Source: Candidatus Iainarchaeum sp.
GTDB taxonomy: Archaea; Iainarchaeota; Iainarchaeia; Iainarchaeales; JAAZKV01
Direction of reading: 5' to 3'
DNA length: 64,000 nucleotides
NCBI GenBank assembly: GCA_028702895.1
Contig: JAQVNZ010000002.1
Span: 33,175-97,174 of the forward strand
In this document: positions 27,170-39,523 of the stretch, one piece after another
How positions within the stretch are numbered: the first letter of the stretch is position 1
Layout of the letters: every line of letters begins with the position of its first letter
Program-made: the position numbers and the translations under genes
The notes under the pieces: model-generated
Databases searched by the model: none
The model's input: the letters and a program-made list of their open reading frames with translations, nothing else
Told to the model about the DNA's origin: nothing

Positions 27170-27916
27170 TTACCTGCTTGCTCTTGCAATTCTTTCTACT
27201 TCATCTCTTCTTTTTATTGCCAAGCTTTTTGTATCCTTGTTTGCAGCTGAAATAATTTCGTCTGCTAATGCATTTGATGCATCAATTTTTGAATTAAAAG
27301 AGTTTCCAAAACCAGCTAATGCAATATTTTTTATTGCAGCATCTAATCTTTTTAATGGAGAAACATCAACTGCAATAGAATAAGCTACTCCGCCTTTTTT
27401 TACTCTTGTAACATCTTCTCTAGGTGCAGTGTTTTCAATAGCATTTACTAATATTTGTATTGGATTTTGTTTAGTTTTCATTTCAATAATTTCAAATGTT
27501 TTTTCTAATATTTGTGTGTTTTGTAATTTTTTTCCACAACTTCCTCGGCCTCTAATATATTTTCCACTTAATTTTCTTTTTCCTTGGCCGGATCTCATCA
27601 TTTTGTTTATTAGTCTTTCAACTAAATTAATATTCATTTTTCCAAATTTAGTTTGGCTTTTTCTTCCAAATGAGTGTGGTATTATTACTGGGTCTAGATT
27701 AATGTATGTTACTAAACTTAAATCAGAAACAATTACATCTTTAGAACTCCATTTATTAAACATTTTATAATCTGAAAATGGACTATGTTTTTTAACAAAA
27801 ACTGGTTTTTGTTGTTCTTGTGGAATATTTTCTGTTTGAACTTCTTGGAAAACTTTTTTAGTAGTATCTTCGAATTTTTTTGTTTTATTTTTAAATCCTT
27901 CTTTTTTTTCAACCAT
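27170..27916 (-). CDS. rps7: Ribosomal protein S7 (uS7)
   Basis: Small-subunit head protein uS7, 248 aa including a charged N-terminal extension of about 45 residues. The core contains HSFGRKSQTKFGKMNINLVERLINKMMRSGQGKRKLSGKYIRGRG, NPIQILVNAIENTAPREDVTRVKKGGVAYSIAVDVSPLKRLDAAIKNI and the C-terminal ALADEIISAANKD. It is separated from S12 by 94 bases containing an imperfect stem-loop, unusual in an otherwise tight operon. Confidence 0.96.
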   Translation of the reverse strand: MVEKKEGFKNKTKKFEDTTKKVFQEVQTENIPQEQQKPVFVKKHSPFSDYKMFNKWSSKDVIVSDLSLVTYINLDPVIIPHSFGRKSQTKFGKMNINLVERLINKMMRSGQGKRKLSGKYIRGRGSCGKKLQNTQILEKTFEIIEMKTKQNPIQILVNAIENTAPREDVTRVKKGGVAYSIAVDVSPLKRLDAAIKNIALAGFGNSFNSKIDASNALADEIISAANKDTKSLAIKRRDEVERIARASR

Positions 27917-27944
27917 ATTATCACTATCGTCCTTTTTTGCTATT

Positions 27945-27997
27945 GACTAAAAAATACACTATCTGCACTCACAATGTTTGCTTGATAGTATTTAGTC
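27945..27997 (-). promoter_or_regulatory. S12-S7 intercistronic stem-loop
   Basis: gactaaaaaatacactatc (27945-27963) and gatagtatttagtc (27984-27997) are complementary over about 13 pairs with small bulges, leaving a 20-base loop. It sits in the intercistronic region immediately before the S7 gene. In E. coli, S7 represses its own operon by binding the S12-S7 intercistronic RNA; here the role is inferred from position only. Confidence 0.5.
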
Positions 27998-28010
27998 TTA
28001 ATTAAAATAA

Positions 28011-28442
28011 TTATCTCTTGCTTTTCTCCTTTTTTCCAGTTCTTAACATTTCTAAAGATATTCCGTTAACGTGGGTTACTTGGTATTTTACTCCCCATAG
28101 GTCTCCCATTGATCCGCCTTGTGCTCCGCCAATTCCTGATATTAATACTTCGTCGTGTTCATCAATGAATTTTATTGCACCATCTTTTGGTGCTAGTGCG
28201 GTTAATTCTTTACCATTTTTTATTAATTGTACTCTAACACATTTTCTTATTCCTGAGTTTGGCTGTTTTGCAGTTACTCCTCTTTTTTCTAAAACAATTC
28301 CTTTTGCTTGTGGGGAACCTGCTAATAAATCTCCTTTATTACCTTCTCTAATTTTTAATTTTTTTGACACTCTCCTGTCTTTTTTTCGCCATTTAGTTCT
28401 CTTTTTTTGTAGACTTAATGCTGCGAATTCTCCTTTTCCCAT
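28011..28442 (-). CDS. rps12: Ribosomal protein S12 (uS12)
   Basis: Decoding-centre protein uS12, 143 aa, archaeal/eukaryotic (S23e) type. It contains [85 protein letters not shown]. It starts MGKGEFAAL after a GGTGAGCATTA leader and ends in a basic KEKSKR tail. Confidence 0.97.
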   Translation of the reverse strand: MGKGEFAALSLQKKRTKWRKKDRRVSKKLKIREGNKGDLLAGSPQAKGIVLEKRGVTAKQPNSGIRKCVRVQLIKNGKELTALAPKDGAIKFIDEHDEVLISGIGGAQGGSMGDLWGVKYQVTHVNGISLEMLRTGKKEKSKR

Positions 28443-28535
28443 TAATGCTCACCATAAACCTTTAACAAATAATAATTTTTTTAATCTAATATATTTTGTT
28501 TTAAATCCTTTTAAAAAAGCTTGTTTTTTAAAATT

Positions 28536-28931
28536 TTAATTTAAAATCATTTCCAATCCATAATTCCTTTCAATTATTTCTTTTACTATTCTAAATCTTC
28601 TGCTATTAATAAAAATTTTTTTCTTATCAATTGCATTAACATTTAATAATAATTTTTTATTCTTTGTTTTTGCCTCATTTATTTTTATTTGAAATGTTTT
28701 TGATAAAACATCTTCTGGTTTTTCATAAAACCCAATTATTTCAATTCTTTTGTTTAATGCTTTTTCTAATTGTTTAACATTAATTGCGTTTTTTCCAATT
28801 GCTTTTCCCATGTCTTTTTCTTTTACAAGATATGAAATGGTATTGTCTTTGACAATACAATCCTTTGGAGTTACTTGTGAAACTTTTTCAAATGCGTTTA
28901 TTAATAAAATGTCTTCCATTGAAAGTTTCAT
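28536..28931 (-). CDS. nusA: NusA-like transcription/translation RNA-binding protein (KH domains)
   Basis: Archaeal NusA homologue, about 131 aa, with two KH-like modules and no S1 domain. Visible are LINAFEKVSQVTPKDCIVKDNTISYLVKEKDMGKAIGKNAINVKQLEKALNKRIEIIGF (the GKAIGKNA loop is the GxxG motif). It lies between L30e and S12, the conserved archaeal rpoA2-L30e-nusA-rps12 order. The ATG at MKLSME is preferred over an upstream in-frame GTG. Confidence 0.9.
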   Translation of the reverse strand: MKLSMEDILLINAFEKVSQVTPKDCIVKDNTISYLVKEKDMGKAIGKNAINVKQLEKALNKRIEIIGFYEKPEDVLSKTFQIKINEAKTKNKKLLLNVNAIDKKKIFINSRRFRIVKEIIERNYGLEMILN

Positions 28932-28942
28932 TTTAATCACGA

Positions 28943-29272
28943 TTATTTACTGTTTTTAACAGTTTTATTTTCTTCTATTAAATCTAATACTTTACTTTTT
29001 CCTTTGTCAATAATAATTAATGTTGATATAACAAATGGTTTTCCGCACACACTTCCTAGTGTTAAGCCATTATCTTTATAGTCAAAAGCATTTTTTCCTT
29101 GGGTTTTTGTTATGTGTAAAAGTTTTTCTTTTTCATTTGCAGGAATATTATTTGAAAATATTACTAATTCTCCGTTTCCTTTTAATAATTCTTTTTGGCA
29201 TTGTCTTTGTCCAAAAACAACTTTTCCAGTGTCAACTGCTCTTCTAATTTCAGTATTTGCGTCTATTGCCAT
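28943..29272 (-). CDS. rpl30e: Ribosomal protein L30e (eL30)
   Basis: L7Ae/L30e-fold RNA-binding protein, 109 aa. It contains EIRRAVDTGKVVFGQRQCQKELLKGNGELVIFSNNIPANEKEKLLHI, DNGLTLGSVCGKPFVISTLIIIDKGKS, matching archaeal L30e (a k-turn binder). It follows RpoA'' in the polymerase operon, separated by a 206-base gap with a terminator-like hairpin. Confidence 0.93.
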   Translation of the reverse strand: MAIDANTEIRRAVDTGKVVFGQRQCQKELLKGNGELVIFSNNIPANEKEKLLHITKTQGKNAFDYKDNGLTLGSVCGKPFVISTLIIIDKGKSKVLDLIEENKTVKNSK

Positions 29273-29445
29273 ATTATCAAACTCTTTTTATTTTTGAGAA
29301 TTATAAATAAAGAAAAAAATAAGTTTTTTTCCCTTACTCCATAACACACATTTGTGTATTGTTTCTCAAGGTTAAATTAATTCTTTGAAATAATATTTAT
29401 AAATGTTGTGTGTGTAATTCAATTTTTTATTTGTATGATTGTTAG

Positions 29446-29469
29446 CGCATTTAATTTTTATTAAATGCG
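29446..29469 (-). terminator. Strong hairpin after rpoA''
   Basis: cgcatttaat/attaaatgcg forms a perfect 10-bp stem with a tttt loop, starting 9 bases after the RpoA'' stop codon (29479). On the transcribed strand it is followed by AT-rich sequence but no clean U-tract, so it may be a processing or stabilising structure instead of an intrinsic terminator. Confidence 0.55.
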
Positions 29470-29478
29470 TTTTTGTTA

Positions 29479-30756
<1,278 letters not shown>

Positions 30757-30764
30757 TTACTCAC

Positions 30765-33365
<2,601 letters not shown>

Positions 33366-33386
33366 AAATAATCACCCAATTTTTTA

Positions 33387-35201
33387 TTATACTTTATCCA
33401 CTAATTTTATTTTTGCTAATATTCCTAGTGCTTTTAATTCTTCAAGCAATAATTTGAATCCATAACTCATTTCAACAGGGTACATTTTCCCGCCTTTTCC
33501 ACCAAGAGTAATATTCTTTTTTCTTATTTCATCTCGGTATCCTATTAGACCACTTTCTTCATCAACCATTGCAACGAATTTATCTGAATCTTCAAGCATT
33601 TTTTCGTGTAATAACATTGCGGCTCCGTGTCCAACCAATGTTTCTCCTTCCATCTCTCCGAATCGTAATCCGCCCTCTTTTTCTTTTCCTTCAGTGGGTT
33701 GTCTTGTAAGCATTTGTACTGGTCCTCTTGCTCTTGCTTGTATTTTATGTGTTACAACGTGATACAATTTTTGGTAAGGGATTATTCCAGTGTATATTGC
33801 ACCTTGGATTCTTTTTCCGCTAATACCATCATAAAAAATTTCCATTCCATCATTTCTATAACCGTTATCTACTAGCATTTGTTCTAATACTTCTCTTTTA
33901 GTAGAATTAAATGGTGTTCCATCAATTATTTTTCCAGACGCAGCTCCTGCTTTTCCACCAATCATTTCAAGTAAGTGTCCCATAGTCATTCTTGATGGGA
34001 TTGAATGTGGGTTTAATATTAAATCTGGTTTTATTCCATCAACTGTAAATGGCATGTCTTCTTCAGGAACAATATAACTAACAACACCTTTTTGTCCGTG
34101 TCTTGAAGCTAGTTTATCTCCAACTGCTGGTTTTAATACAGTTCTAACTTTAACTTTTGCTAATCGACTACCATCAGGTCCTTCAGTTATTAATATAGTG
34201 TCAACAAAACCATCTTTTCTTTTTCTAACTATTACTGATGAATCTCTTCTAGTTTCTTGTTCTGCTCCAAAATCATTCATTTCTTCAAAAAATTTTGGGG
34301 GAGATGTTTTTCCAATTATTGCTTCTCCTTCACAAACTTCTTGTTCTAAGTTTACTAATCCATCCATTCCTAATTTAGAATATTTTTCTTCTTCAATAAA
34401 ACCAACTTTTGCTTCTGTTGGAATTTCAAATTTATCTCTTTGTCCACCAGGATATCTTTGTTCAATTGCTTCATATCCTCTAAAATAACATCCTCTAGCA
34501 AGTCCTCTATCAACTGCTCCTTGATTTAGGATAACCGCATCCATTGTATTAAACCCATAGTAAGGCATTATTGCTACAACAAAGTTTTGTACTTGTGGTC
34601 TTTCATCCATTCCAAGAACGTCCATTGTTCTAGTTTTAACAATATTTTTTTCAGGATAATATAACATGTATCCTTCAGTGTCTTGTCTTAATTTATAATT
34701 AGAAGTACCAAACCCGATTGCTTGTTTAAACATTTTGTCTCCGTGTAATGCTTTTCCTGCCATGTCGTGTTCAATATAAGGTACCATGCTTGAAATAACA
34801 CTTAGGATAGCTGCGCCATCAATTTCTAGGTGAGTGTGATCTTTTGTTATTTCTGCTTCACTTTGTGCTACTAGAGTACTTTCTTCTTCTTCAGAATCAA
34901 GGTATTCTATTACACCCATTTCAACTATTTTATTAAAATTCAATTCTTTATTCTCAACTTTTTCTTGTAATTCTTTAGTGTAAAGGCTCTTACCATTTTT
35001 AATAACAATTAAAGGTCTTTGTAATCGTCCTGCATCAGTGTTAATATAAATTTCATTAGTGTCTTTGTGAAATGCAATATTAGTTTCTTTAGGTAAAGCA
35101 CCTTCTCTTCTAGCTGTAATTGCTATTTTGGTTAGCTCTTGTGCATTATCGTGAAAACCAATTAATCTACCATTAATATATACTTTTGCTACATTTGCCA
35201 T
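33387..35201 (-). CDS. rpoB1: DNA-directed RNA polymerase subunit B' (RpoB1)
   Basis: C-terminal half of the split second-largest subunit, 604 aa. It has DVLGMDERPQVQNFVVAIMPYYGFNTMDAVILNQGAVDRGLARG, GDKLASRHGQKGVVSYIVPEEDMPFTVDGIKPDLILNPHSIPSRMT and REGDMER-like GGLRFGEMEGETLVGHGAA. The C-terminal zinc ribbon normally has four cysteines before the PVEMSYxFKLLL end. The corresponding stretch here (about 546-573) has none (VDEESGLIGYRDEI.. GGKGGKMYP). The anchor helix afterwards is normal. Confidence 0.97.
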   Translation of the reverse strand: MANVAKVYINGRLIGFHDNAQELTKIAITARREGALPKETNIAFHKDTNEIYINTDAGRLQRPLIVIKNGKSLYTKELQEKVENKELNFNKIVEMGVIEYLDSEEEESTLVAQSEAEITKDHTHLEIDGAAILSVISSMVPYIEHDMAGKALHGDKMFKQAIGFGTSNYKLRQDTEGYMLYYPEKNIVKTRTMDVLGMDERPQVQNFVVAIMPYYGFNTMDAVILNQGAVDRGLARGCYFRGYEAIEQRYPGGQRDKFEIPTEAKVGFIEEEKYSKLGMDGLVNLEQEVCEGEAIIGKTSPPKFFEEMNDFGAEQETRRDSSVIVRKRKDGFVDTILITEGPDGSRLAKVKVRTVLKPAVGDKLASRHGQKGVVSYIVPEEDMPFTVDGIKPDLILNPHSIPSRMTMGHLLEMIGGKAGAASGKIIDGTPFNSTKREVLEQMLVDNGYRNDGMEIFYDGISGKRIQGAIYTGIIPYQKLYHVVTHKIQARARGPVQMLTRQPTEGKEKEGGLRFGEMEGETLVGHGAAMLLHEKMLEDSDKFVAMVDEESGLIGYRDEIRKKNITLGGKGGKMYPVEMSYGFKLLLEELKALGILAKIKLVDKV

Positions 35202-35211
35202 TAATATTCAC

Positions 35212-36675
35212 CTATAATTTTTTTAATTTTACTCCTTGGTTGTTTAAAAAACTTTCAATACCATCTTCTGGTACTTCAGTTGTTACTTCGCTCATAAAAC
35301 ATAAATTTTTTACAAGTCCACATTGTGGTCCGTCTGGTGTTTCAATGGGATCAAGTCTACCCCAGTGTGTTCCGTGAACATCTCTTGCCTCGTATAATTC
35401 TCTAGTCTTGCTTAATTGACTTTTAACTTTTCTTAAATCAGTTACTGGTGCTAGATAATTAACTCTATCCATGAATTTTGCTACTCCAGTACTTCTTCCA
35501 ATCCAGTTTCCAGTACTCATTGCAAATCTAATCCTTTCACTTACTGCTCCAGGTCTAACAATAGTAGAAATATTTAATTTTCTTCTTCTAGTAACAGTTC
35601 TATCAATTTGGAATCTTAAATCTTTAACAAAATATTTAAACGAATATCTAAATAAGTGTTCCATTAATTTTCCACTTAATTCTAATCTCTTATTAGTATA
35701 ATGATCCTTATCATCTTTACTTCTTAATCCGTGGCTTCTTTCAATTGCTTTAGTAGCCATCATTGCTAAATAATATGCTTTTGCTAATCTTGCTTCTTCA
35801 TCTTGACCAATATGTGGTAATAAGAAACCGTTTATTACTTCTCTAGCTCTTCTTAATCTATAATCAATTACTTGGCCAGGTGCAACAAATTTTCCTATTT
35901 TATCTAATGCATCTTCTTCTACTTTAATATCACATTCTTCCCAATTCAAACATAAATCGTTTTGTATTTCTATTTCTTCTGGGAAAGCATCAAAAACTTC
36001 TTTTCTTGTTTTAAGTCCTAGTGCTTTAAATAAAGTGAATAATAATAATTTTCTTGGACTAGTTGGAAAAGTAGCGTATAATAATCCTTCAGGACTTCTT
36101 GTAACTCTTACTCGTCCTTTAAAAGCTCCTTTTGTTGAAATAACTTCTGCAACAGTTCCTTTTTCTCCTTCAGAAATAAGTACTCTGTCACTAGATAATA
36201 CTTCTTGTGTCATTAATGCTTTTTCAGAACCATTAACAATAAAATAGCCTCCAAAATCTTTTGGATCTTCGCCAGCGTCAATTAATTCGTTTGTATTCAT
36301 TCCGTTTAACCAACATCTATTAGATTTAGTCATTATTGGTAAATCTCCAATGAATGTTCTTCTAGCGTCTTGTTCTACGTCTCTTCTAAATAATCGCATT
36401 GTTAAATAAATTGGGCCAGAATAAGTTCTATTTCTAATTCTTGCTTCCATTGGTAAAAATTGGTCTCTTGGTGAACCGTCTGCTTCAATTATTTTTGGTT
36501 TGTCAATTTCAATATTGCTTAATTCAATTTTAACTTCTTCTATTTTTGGGACAATTTCTTTGTTTTCGTCAACAATATCACTAATTTTATAATCTACAAA
36601 TTGGTTGAATGAATCCAATTCCATTTGTGCAATATTTTTTTCTCTTAAATACGAATCAATTAATTCCCAACTCAT
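35212..36675 (-). CDS. rpoB2: DNA-directed RNA polymerase subunit B'' (RpoB2)
   Basis: N-terminal half of the split second-largest subunit, about 487 aa. It contains PMEARIRNRTYSGPIYLTMRLF, IGDLPIMTKSNRCWLNG, GGYFIVNGSEKALMTQE (protrusion/lobe), the fork-region residues FAMSTGNWIGRSTGVAKFMDRVNYLAPVTDLRKVKSQLSKTRELYEARDVHGTHWGRLDPIETPDGPQCGLVKNLC. The start is ATG (MSWELI) instead of an upstream in-frame TTG. It pairs with the next gene for B'. Confidence 0.97.
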   Translation of the reverse strand: MSWELIDSYLREKNIAQMELDSFNQFVDYKISDIVDENKEIVPKIEEVKIELSNIEIDKPKIIEADGSPRDQFLPMEARIRNRTYSGPIYLTMRLFRRDVEQDARRTFIGDLPIMTKSNRCWLNGMNTNELIDAGEDPKDFGGYFIVNGSEKALMTQEVLSSDRVLISEGEKGTVAEVISTKGAFKGRVRVTRSPEGLLYATFPTSPRKLLLFTLFKALGLKTRKEVFDAFPEEIEIQNDLCLNWEECDIKVEEDALDKIGKFVAPGQVIDYRLRRAREVINGFLLPHIGQDEEARLAKAYYLAMMATKAIERSHGLRSKDDKDHYTNKRLELSGKLMEHLFRYSFKYFVKDLRFQIDRTVTRRRKLNISTIVRPGAVSERIRFAMSTGNWIGRSTGVAKFMDRVNYLAPVTDLRKVKSQLSKTRELYEARDVHGTHWGRLDPIETPDGPQCGLVKNLCFMSEVTTEVPEDGIESFLNNQGVKLKKL

Positions 36676-36707
36676 TTTCACACAACCCAAATTTTTAAAT
36701 ATTTTTT

Positions 36708-36986
36708 TTAAATGACTCTCCGATAATAAGTACTTTGTCCTGCTGTTAGAGAATCCCTAATTATTTTTACAACATCGCCCTTGTCTGCCTTTAAAGGTTT
36801 TATAGCAGGGTCTAGTTTAGTAATTTTTGGTAAAGCGCTTTTATTAATTCCTAATTCGTTCATTAGTTCGTCTACTTTTTCTTTTCTTATTAAAACGTGT
36901 TCTGGAACTAAATAATGTCTTTTTTCTTCAACCAATAAACCACCAGGCAACTTTTTTAGTTTTTTTAGAATATATGCGGATGACAA
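36708..36986 (-). CDS. rpoH: DNA-directed RNA polymerase subunit H (RpoH, Rpb5-like)
   Basis: Small Rpb5-C-terminal-like subunit, 92 aa. It matches EEKRHYLVPEHVLIRKEKVDELMNELGINKSALPKITKLDPAIKPLKADKGDVVKIIRDSLTAGQSTYYRRVI. It opens the rpo operon (rpoH, rpoB2, rpoB1, rpoA1, rpoA2). The first codon appears to be TTG with no Shine-Dalgarno, and a TATA-like tttatag lies about 25 bases further upstream, so translation may be leaderless; a shorter start is possible. Confidence 0.93.
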   Translation of the reverse strand: MSSAYILKKLKKLPGGLLVEEKRHYLVPEHVLIRKEKVDELMNELGINKSALPKITKLDPAIKPLKADKGDVVKIIRDSLTAGQSTYYRRVI

Positions 36987-37169
36987 GAAATTTTTTTAAA
37001 AAAAATCGCTATAAACCCACAAAACACCCATTAAATACAAAATGATTTAAACAATTCTTGTTTATTTTAAAAATCATTAATGCTATTCAAATTTATCTTG
37101 GAAAAGATTTAAAAGCGTTGCGTGTTCGAAATCATTTTTTTGAAAAGATTAATAAAAGTTATTCATTAA

Positions 37170-38846
37170 TTATTCGATTTGCCATTTTAATATTGGATAA
37201 TTATTTTCTTGGGATGTCCAAATATTTTCAAAATCCCATGTTGGATTAGTCGTATAAACTGCATGTGTTTGATCAAAAAACTCATTTATTTGTGTAATAG
37301 TTCCACATCCAGTTACTCCGCAAACACTTGCATTATCGTCTGGTTGATTAAACCACCAAACGTTGGTTGCTTTTCCATTTGACAAAAGCATATCGATTAT
37401 CCCGCTTGGGGAATTTGTTCCGAGTATTTTTCCAGTGTTGTATGAATTCTTAACATGTCCTGTGGGCCCAGAAACTAATGGGGTTATGCCTGCGCTATTT
37501 GTTAGCCCTGTGATATTCCCTGTATTATAACAATTAATTATTTGGGATCCGACTATTGTTCCTGCAATACCTCCATAATATTGTTTTAATCCCGAGTTAA
37601 AACTTATGTTTCCGGTATTGTATGAATCGTTAATACTAACATTTGAATTTAAATATCCTGCGAGCCCTCCAATGTGTTGGCTATTGCTAATAATATTTCC
37701 TGTGTTATAACTTTGATTTATTGTTGAGTAATTTTCGATTTTACCACTAATCCCGCCTACATATTGGCCACCAATAACATTTGATGTATTGTGTATTTTT
37801 GTTAAATTTGATAATTGAAAATAACCAATTATTCCGCCTGTATATACTCCGTTTGATTTTCCTTTAATCGTTCCTGAACAAAAAATGTTATTTATTGTTG
37901 AATTATTAGAATAGCCACTAAGTCCTCCAACAAAACTATTTCCTGTTATGTTTAAGTCTGTTAATTTTAAATTAATTATTTCTGCATTAACAATTTCTCC
38001 AAAAAATCCAATGCTTGATAAACTTAGTCTGTTTACATAAATTCCATTTATTGTTTTGTTGTTTCCATTAAAACTTCCAGTAAATGCATTTGGATCATTT
38101 CCAATTGGTTCCCATCCTAATATGCCATTCCAATTAATTGTTTCACTTGCATCAATATCTTTCATTAAAATATAATTTCCATCTAGTTTGTCGCGTATTT
38201 GGTTTAAATCTTGCAAAGAACAAATTTGAATTAGTTCATTTTCATTTTTAAAACAATGGTCTGGTAGTATTGGATCTTCTGTTGGTTCTGGGTTGTCTTC
38301 ACATTGGATTATTGTTTTTTGAGTAATTGTTTTTTCTAAACCATGTTTTGTTTTATAAGTTATTTGAAATTCGCAGGTTTTTGTTTTTTGATTTGGTTCA
38401 CATTCACAAGTATTAGTTAATTGTATTAATTCATTGTTTCCTTGTTGTATTGTTTCATTATATTTGTTTTCGCCATTTTCAGTTGTTATTTTTGTTATTG
38501 TAATTGTTTCACCACTATTATTTTTAAAATTTAATAATCCTGTGTCGTTTGAAGTATTTGTTATTGATTCAATAACACTTATTCCTCCTACTCCAAGTTG
38601 TCCTTTTAGTTGGTCGTTTGTTTGTGTGATTTGTTGTATATCAAACATGTTTGTTGAGATTCCTGCGACGATTAATCCTATTACAATTATGATTGCAATA
38701 ATGATTAGGTATTCTATAGTGCCTTGTGCATTATTCTTTTGATGAAACTTTTTTAAAAAGTTTCCTATAGTTCCTTGTGCACTATTATTTTGATGAAACT
38801 TTTTTGAAAAGTTTTTTATTGTTCCTTGTGCTTTGTTGTTTTGCAT
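37170..38846 (-). CDS. GLUG-repeat surface protein with pilin-like (class III) signal
   Basis: 558 aa. The N-terminus repeats a 17-residue unit: NNKAQGTIKNFSKKFHQ, NNSAQGTIGNFLKKFHQ, then KNNAQGTIEYLIIIAI. The last copy is a real archaeal type IV pilin/archaellin class III signal (QGTIEYL plus hydrophobic helix, about residues 42-65). The middle has a cysteine-rich segment (CECEPNQKTKTCEF). From about 240 to the end come at least five GLUG repeats (GGLSGYSNNSTINNIFCSG, GGISGKIENYSTINQSYNTGN and others), known in surface adhesins. It is probably exported via a pilin-like route as an adhesin. Confidence 0.8.
   Translation of the reverse strand: MQNNKAQGTIKNFSKKFHQNNSAQGTIGNFLKKFHQKNNAQGTIEYLIIIAIIIVIGLIVAGISTNMFDIQQITQTNDQLKGQLGVGGISVIESITNTSNDTGLLNFKNNSGETITITKITTENGENKYNETIQQGNNELIQLTNTCECEPNQKTKTCEFQITYKTKHGLEKTITQKTIIQCEDNPEPTEDPILPDHCFKNENELIQICSLQDLNQIRDKLDGNYILMKDIDASETINWNGILGWEPIGNDPNAFTGSFNGNNKTINGIYVNRLSLSSIGFFGEIVNAEIINLKLTDLNITGNSFVGGLSGYSNNSTINNIFCSGTIKGKSNGVYTGGIIGYFQLSNLTKIHNTSNVIGGQYVGGISGKIENYSTINQSYNTGNIISNSQHIGGLAGYLNSNVSINDSYNTGNISFNSGLKQYYGGIAGTIVGSQIINCYNTGNITGLTNSAGITPLVSGPTGHVKNSYNTGKILGTNSPSGIIDMLLSNGKATNVWWFNQPDDNASVCGVTGCGTITQINEFFDQTHAVYTTNPTWDFENIWTSQENNYPILKWQIE
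38738..38840 (-). repeat. 51-bp tandem duplication at the 5' end of the GLUG gene
   Basis: Two near-identical 51-bp units (38790-38840 and 38739-38789 on the minus strand) encode the two additional copies of the leader unit before the functional pilin signal. Differences are few, which points to a recent tandem duplication or to slippage. Confidence 0.8.
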
Positions 38847-38953
38847 ATTTATAGGATGTTTCTTTAGTTTTTATTCTTTTGTTTTTTTTTGAAAATATTT
38901 TGTTTTGAATTGTTTATTAGAAAATGTTTGTTTTTTTATAAAAATAATTATTT

Positions 38954-39382
38954 TTATCTGTGTCTTTTTAGTGTTTCAAAATAATTTGATTCAATTTGTT
39001 TTATTGGCCGTCTCATTTTTTTTTCTTCTTGTGGGAAATGCCAATATAATATTTTTTCGTGTCCAGGGTTCCAACAAAAAGTAATATCTTTATCTTCTAG
39101 TTTTGAATAAAAATCAATTTCCATTTCATCAATATTTCTAACAACACAACCTTCTCTTATTAGGTTTTCAATAATTTTGTATAATTCTAAATTTTTTTCA
39201 TGAAAGCTCTTATTTAATTCTATTTCCAGTAAATAATTTTCAACTTTTTCTTCATCAAATTCAAGCTTAGTATTATCTAGTAAATCTAATTCGTCTTTTA
39301 ATATAATAATTCTTTCTAGTCTAGGACTAATTTTTCTTATCATTTCATTTGCTTCGCCTAAAGAAAAATATATTTTACTCAT
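38954..39382 (-). CDS. DUF2203 family protein
   Basis: 142 aa. The sequence has the family's features: YFSLGEANEMIRKISPRLERIIILKDELDLLDN at the N-terminus (helical), and the C-terminal EGCVVRNIDEMEIDFYSKLEDKDITFCWNPGHEKILYWHFPQEEKKMRRPI. DUF2203 proteins are small helical proteins of unknown role found across archaea and bacteria. It is transcribed divergently from the U32 gene. Confidence 0.8.
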   Translation of the reverse strand: MSKIYFSLGEANEMIRKISPRLERIIILKDELDLLDNTKLEFDEEKVENYLLEIELNKSFHEKNLELYKIIENLIREGCVVRNIDEMEIDFYSKLEDKDITFCWNPGHEKILYWHFPQEEKKMRRPIKQIESNYFETLKRHR

Positions 39383-39523
39383 AATAAAAGTTTAAAGGAT
39401 TGATTTTATAAGAATATTGAAAATTATTTTAAACTAAAAAATAATTTTTTTTAAATATTTATGTAGTGCATAGTTTTTTTCTAAAAAGTTTTGTTTTTAT
39501 TGTTTTTCTTTTAATAAGTTATT

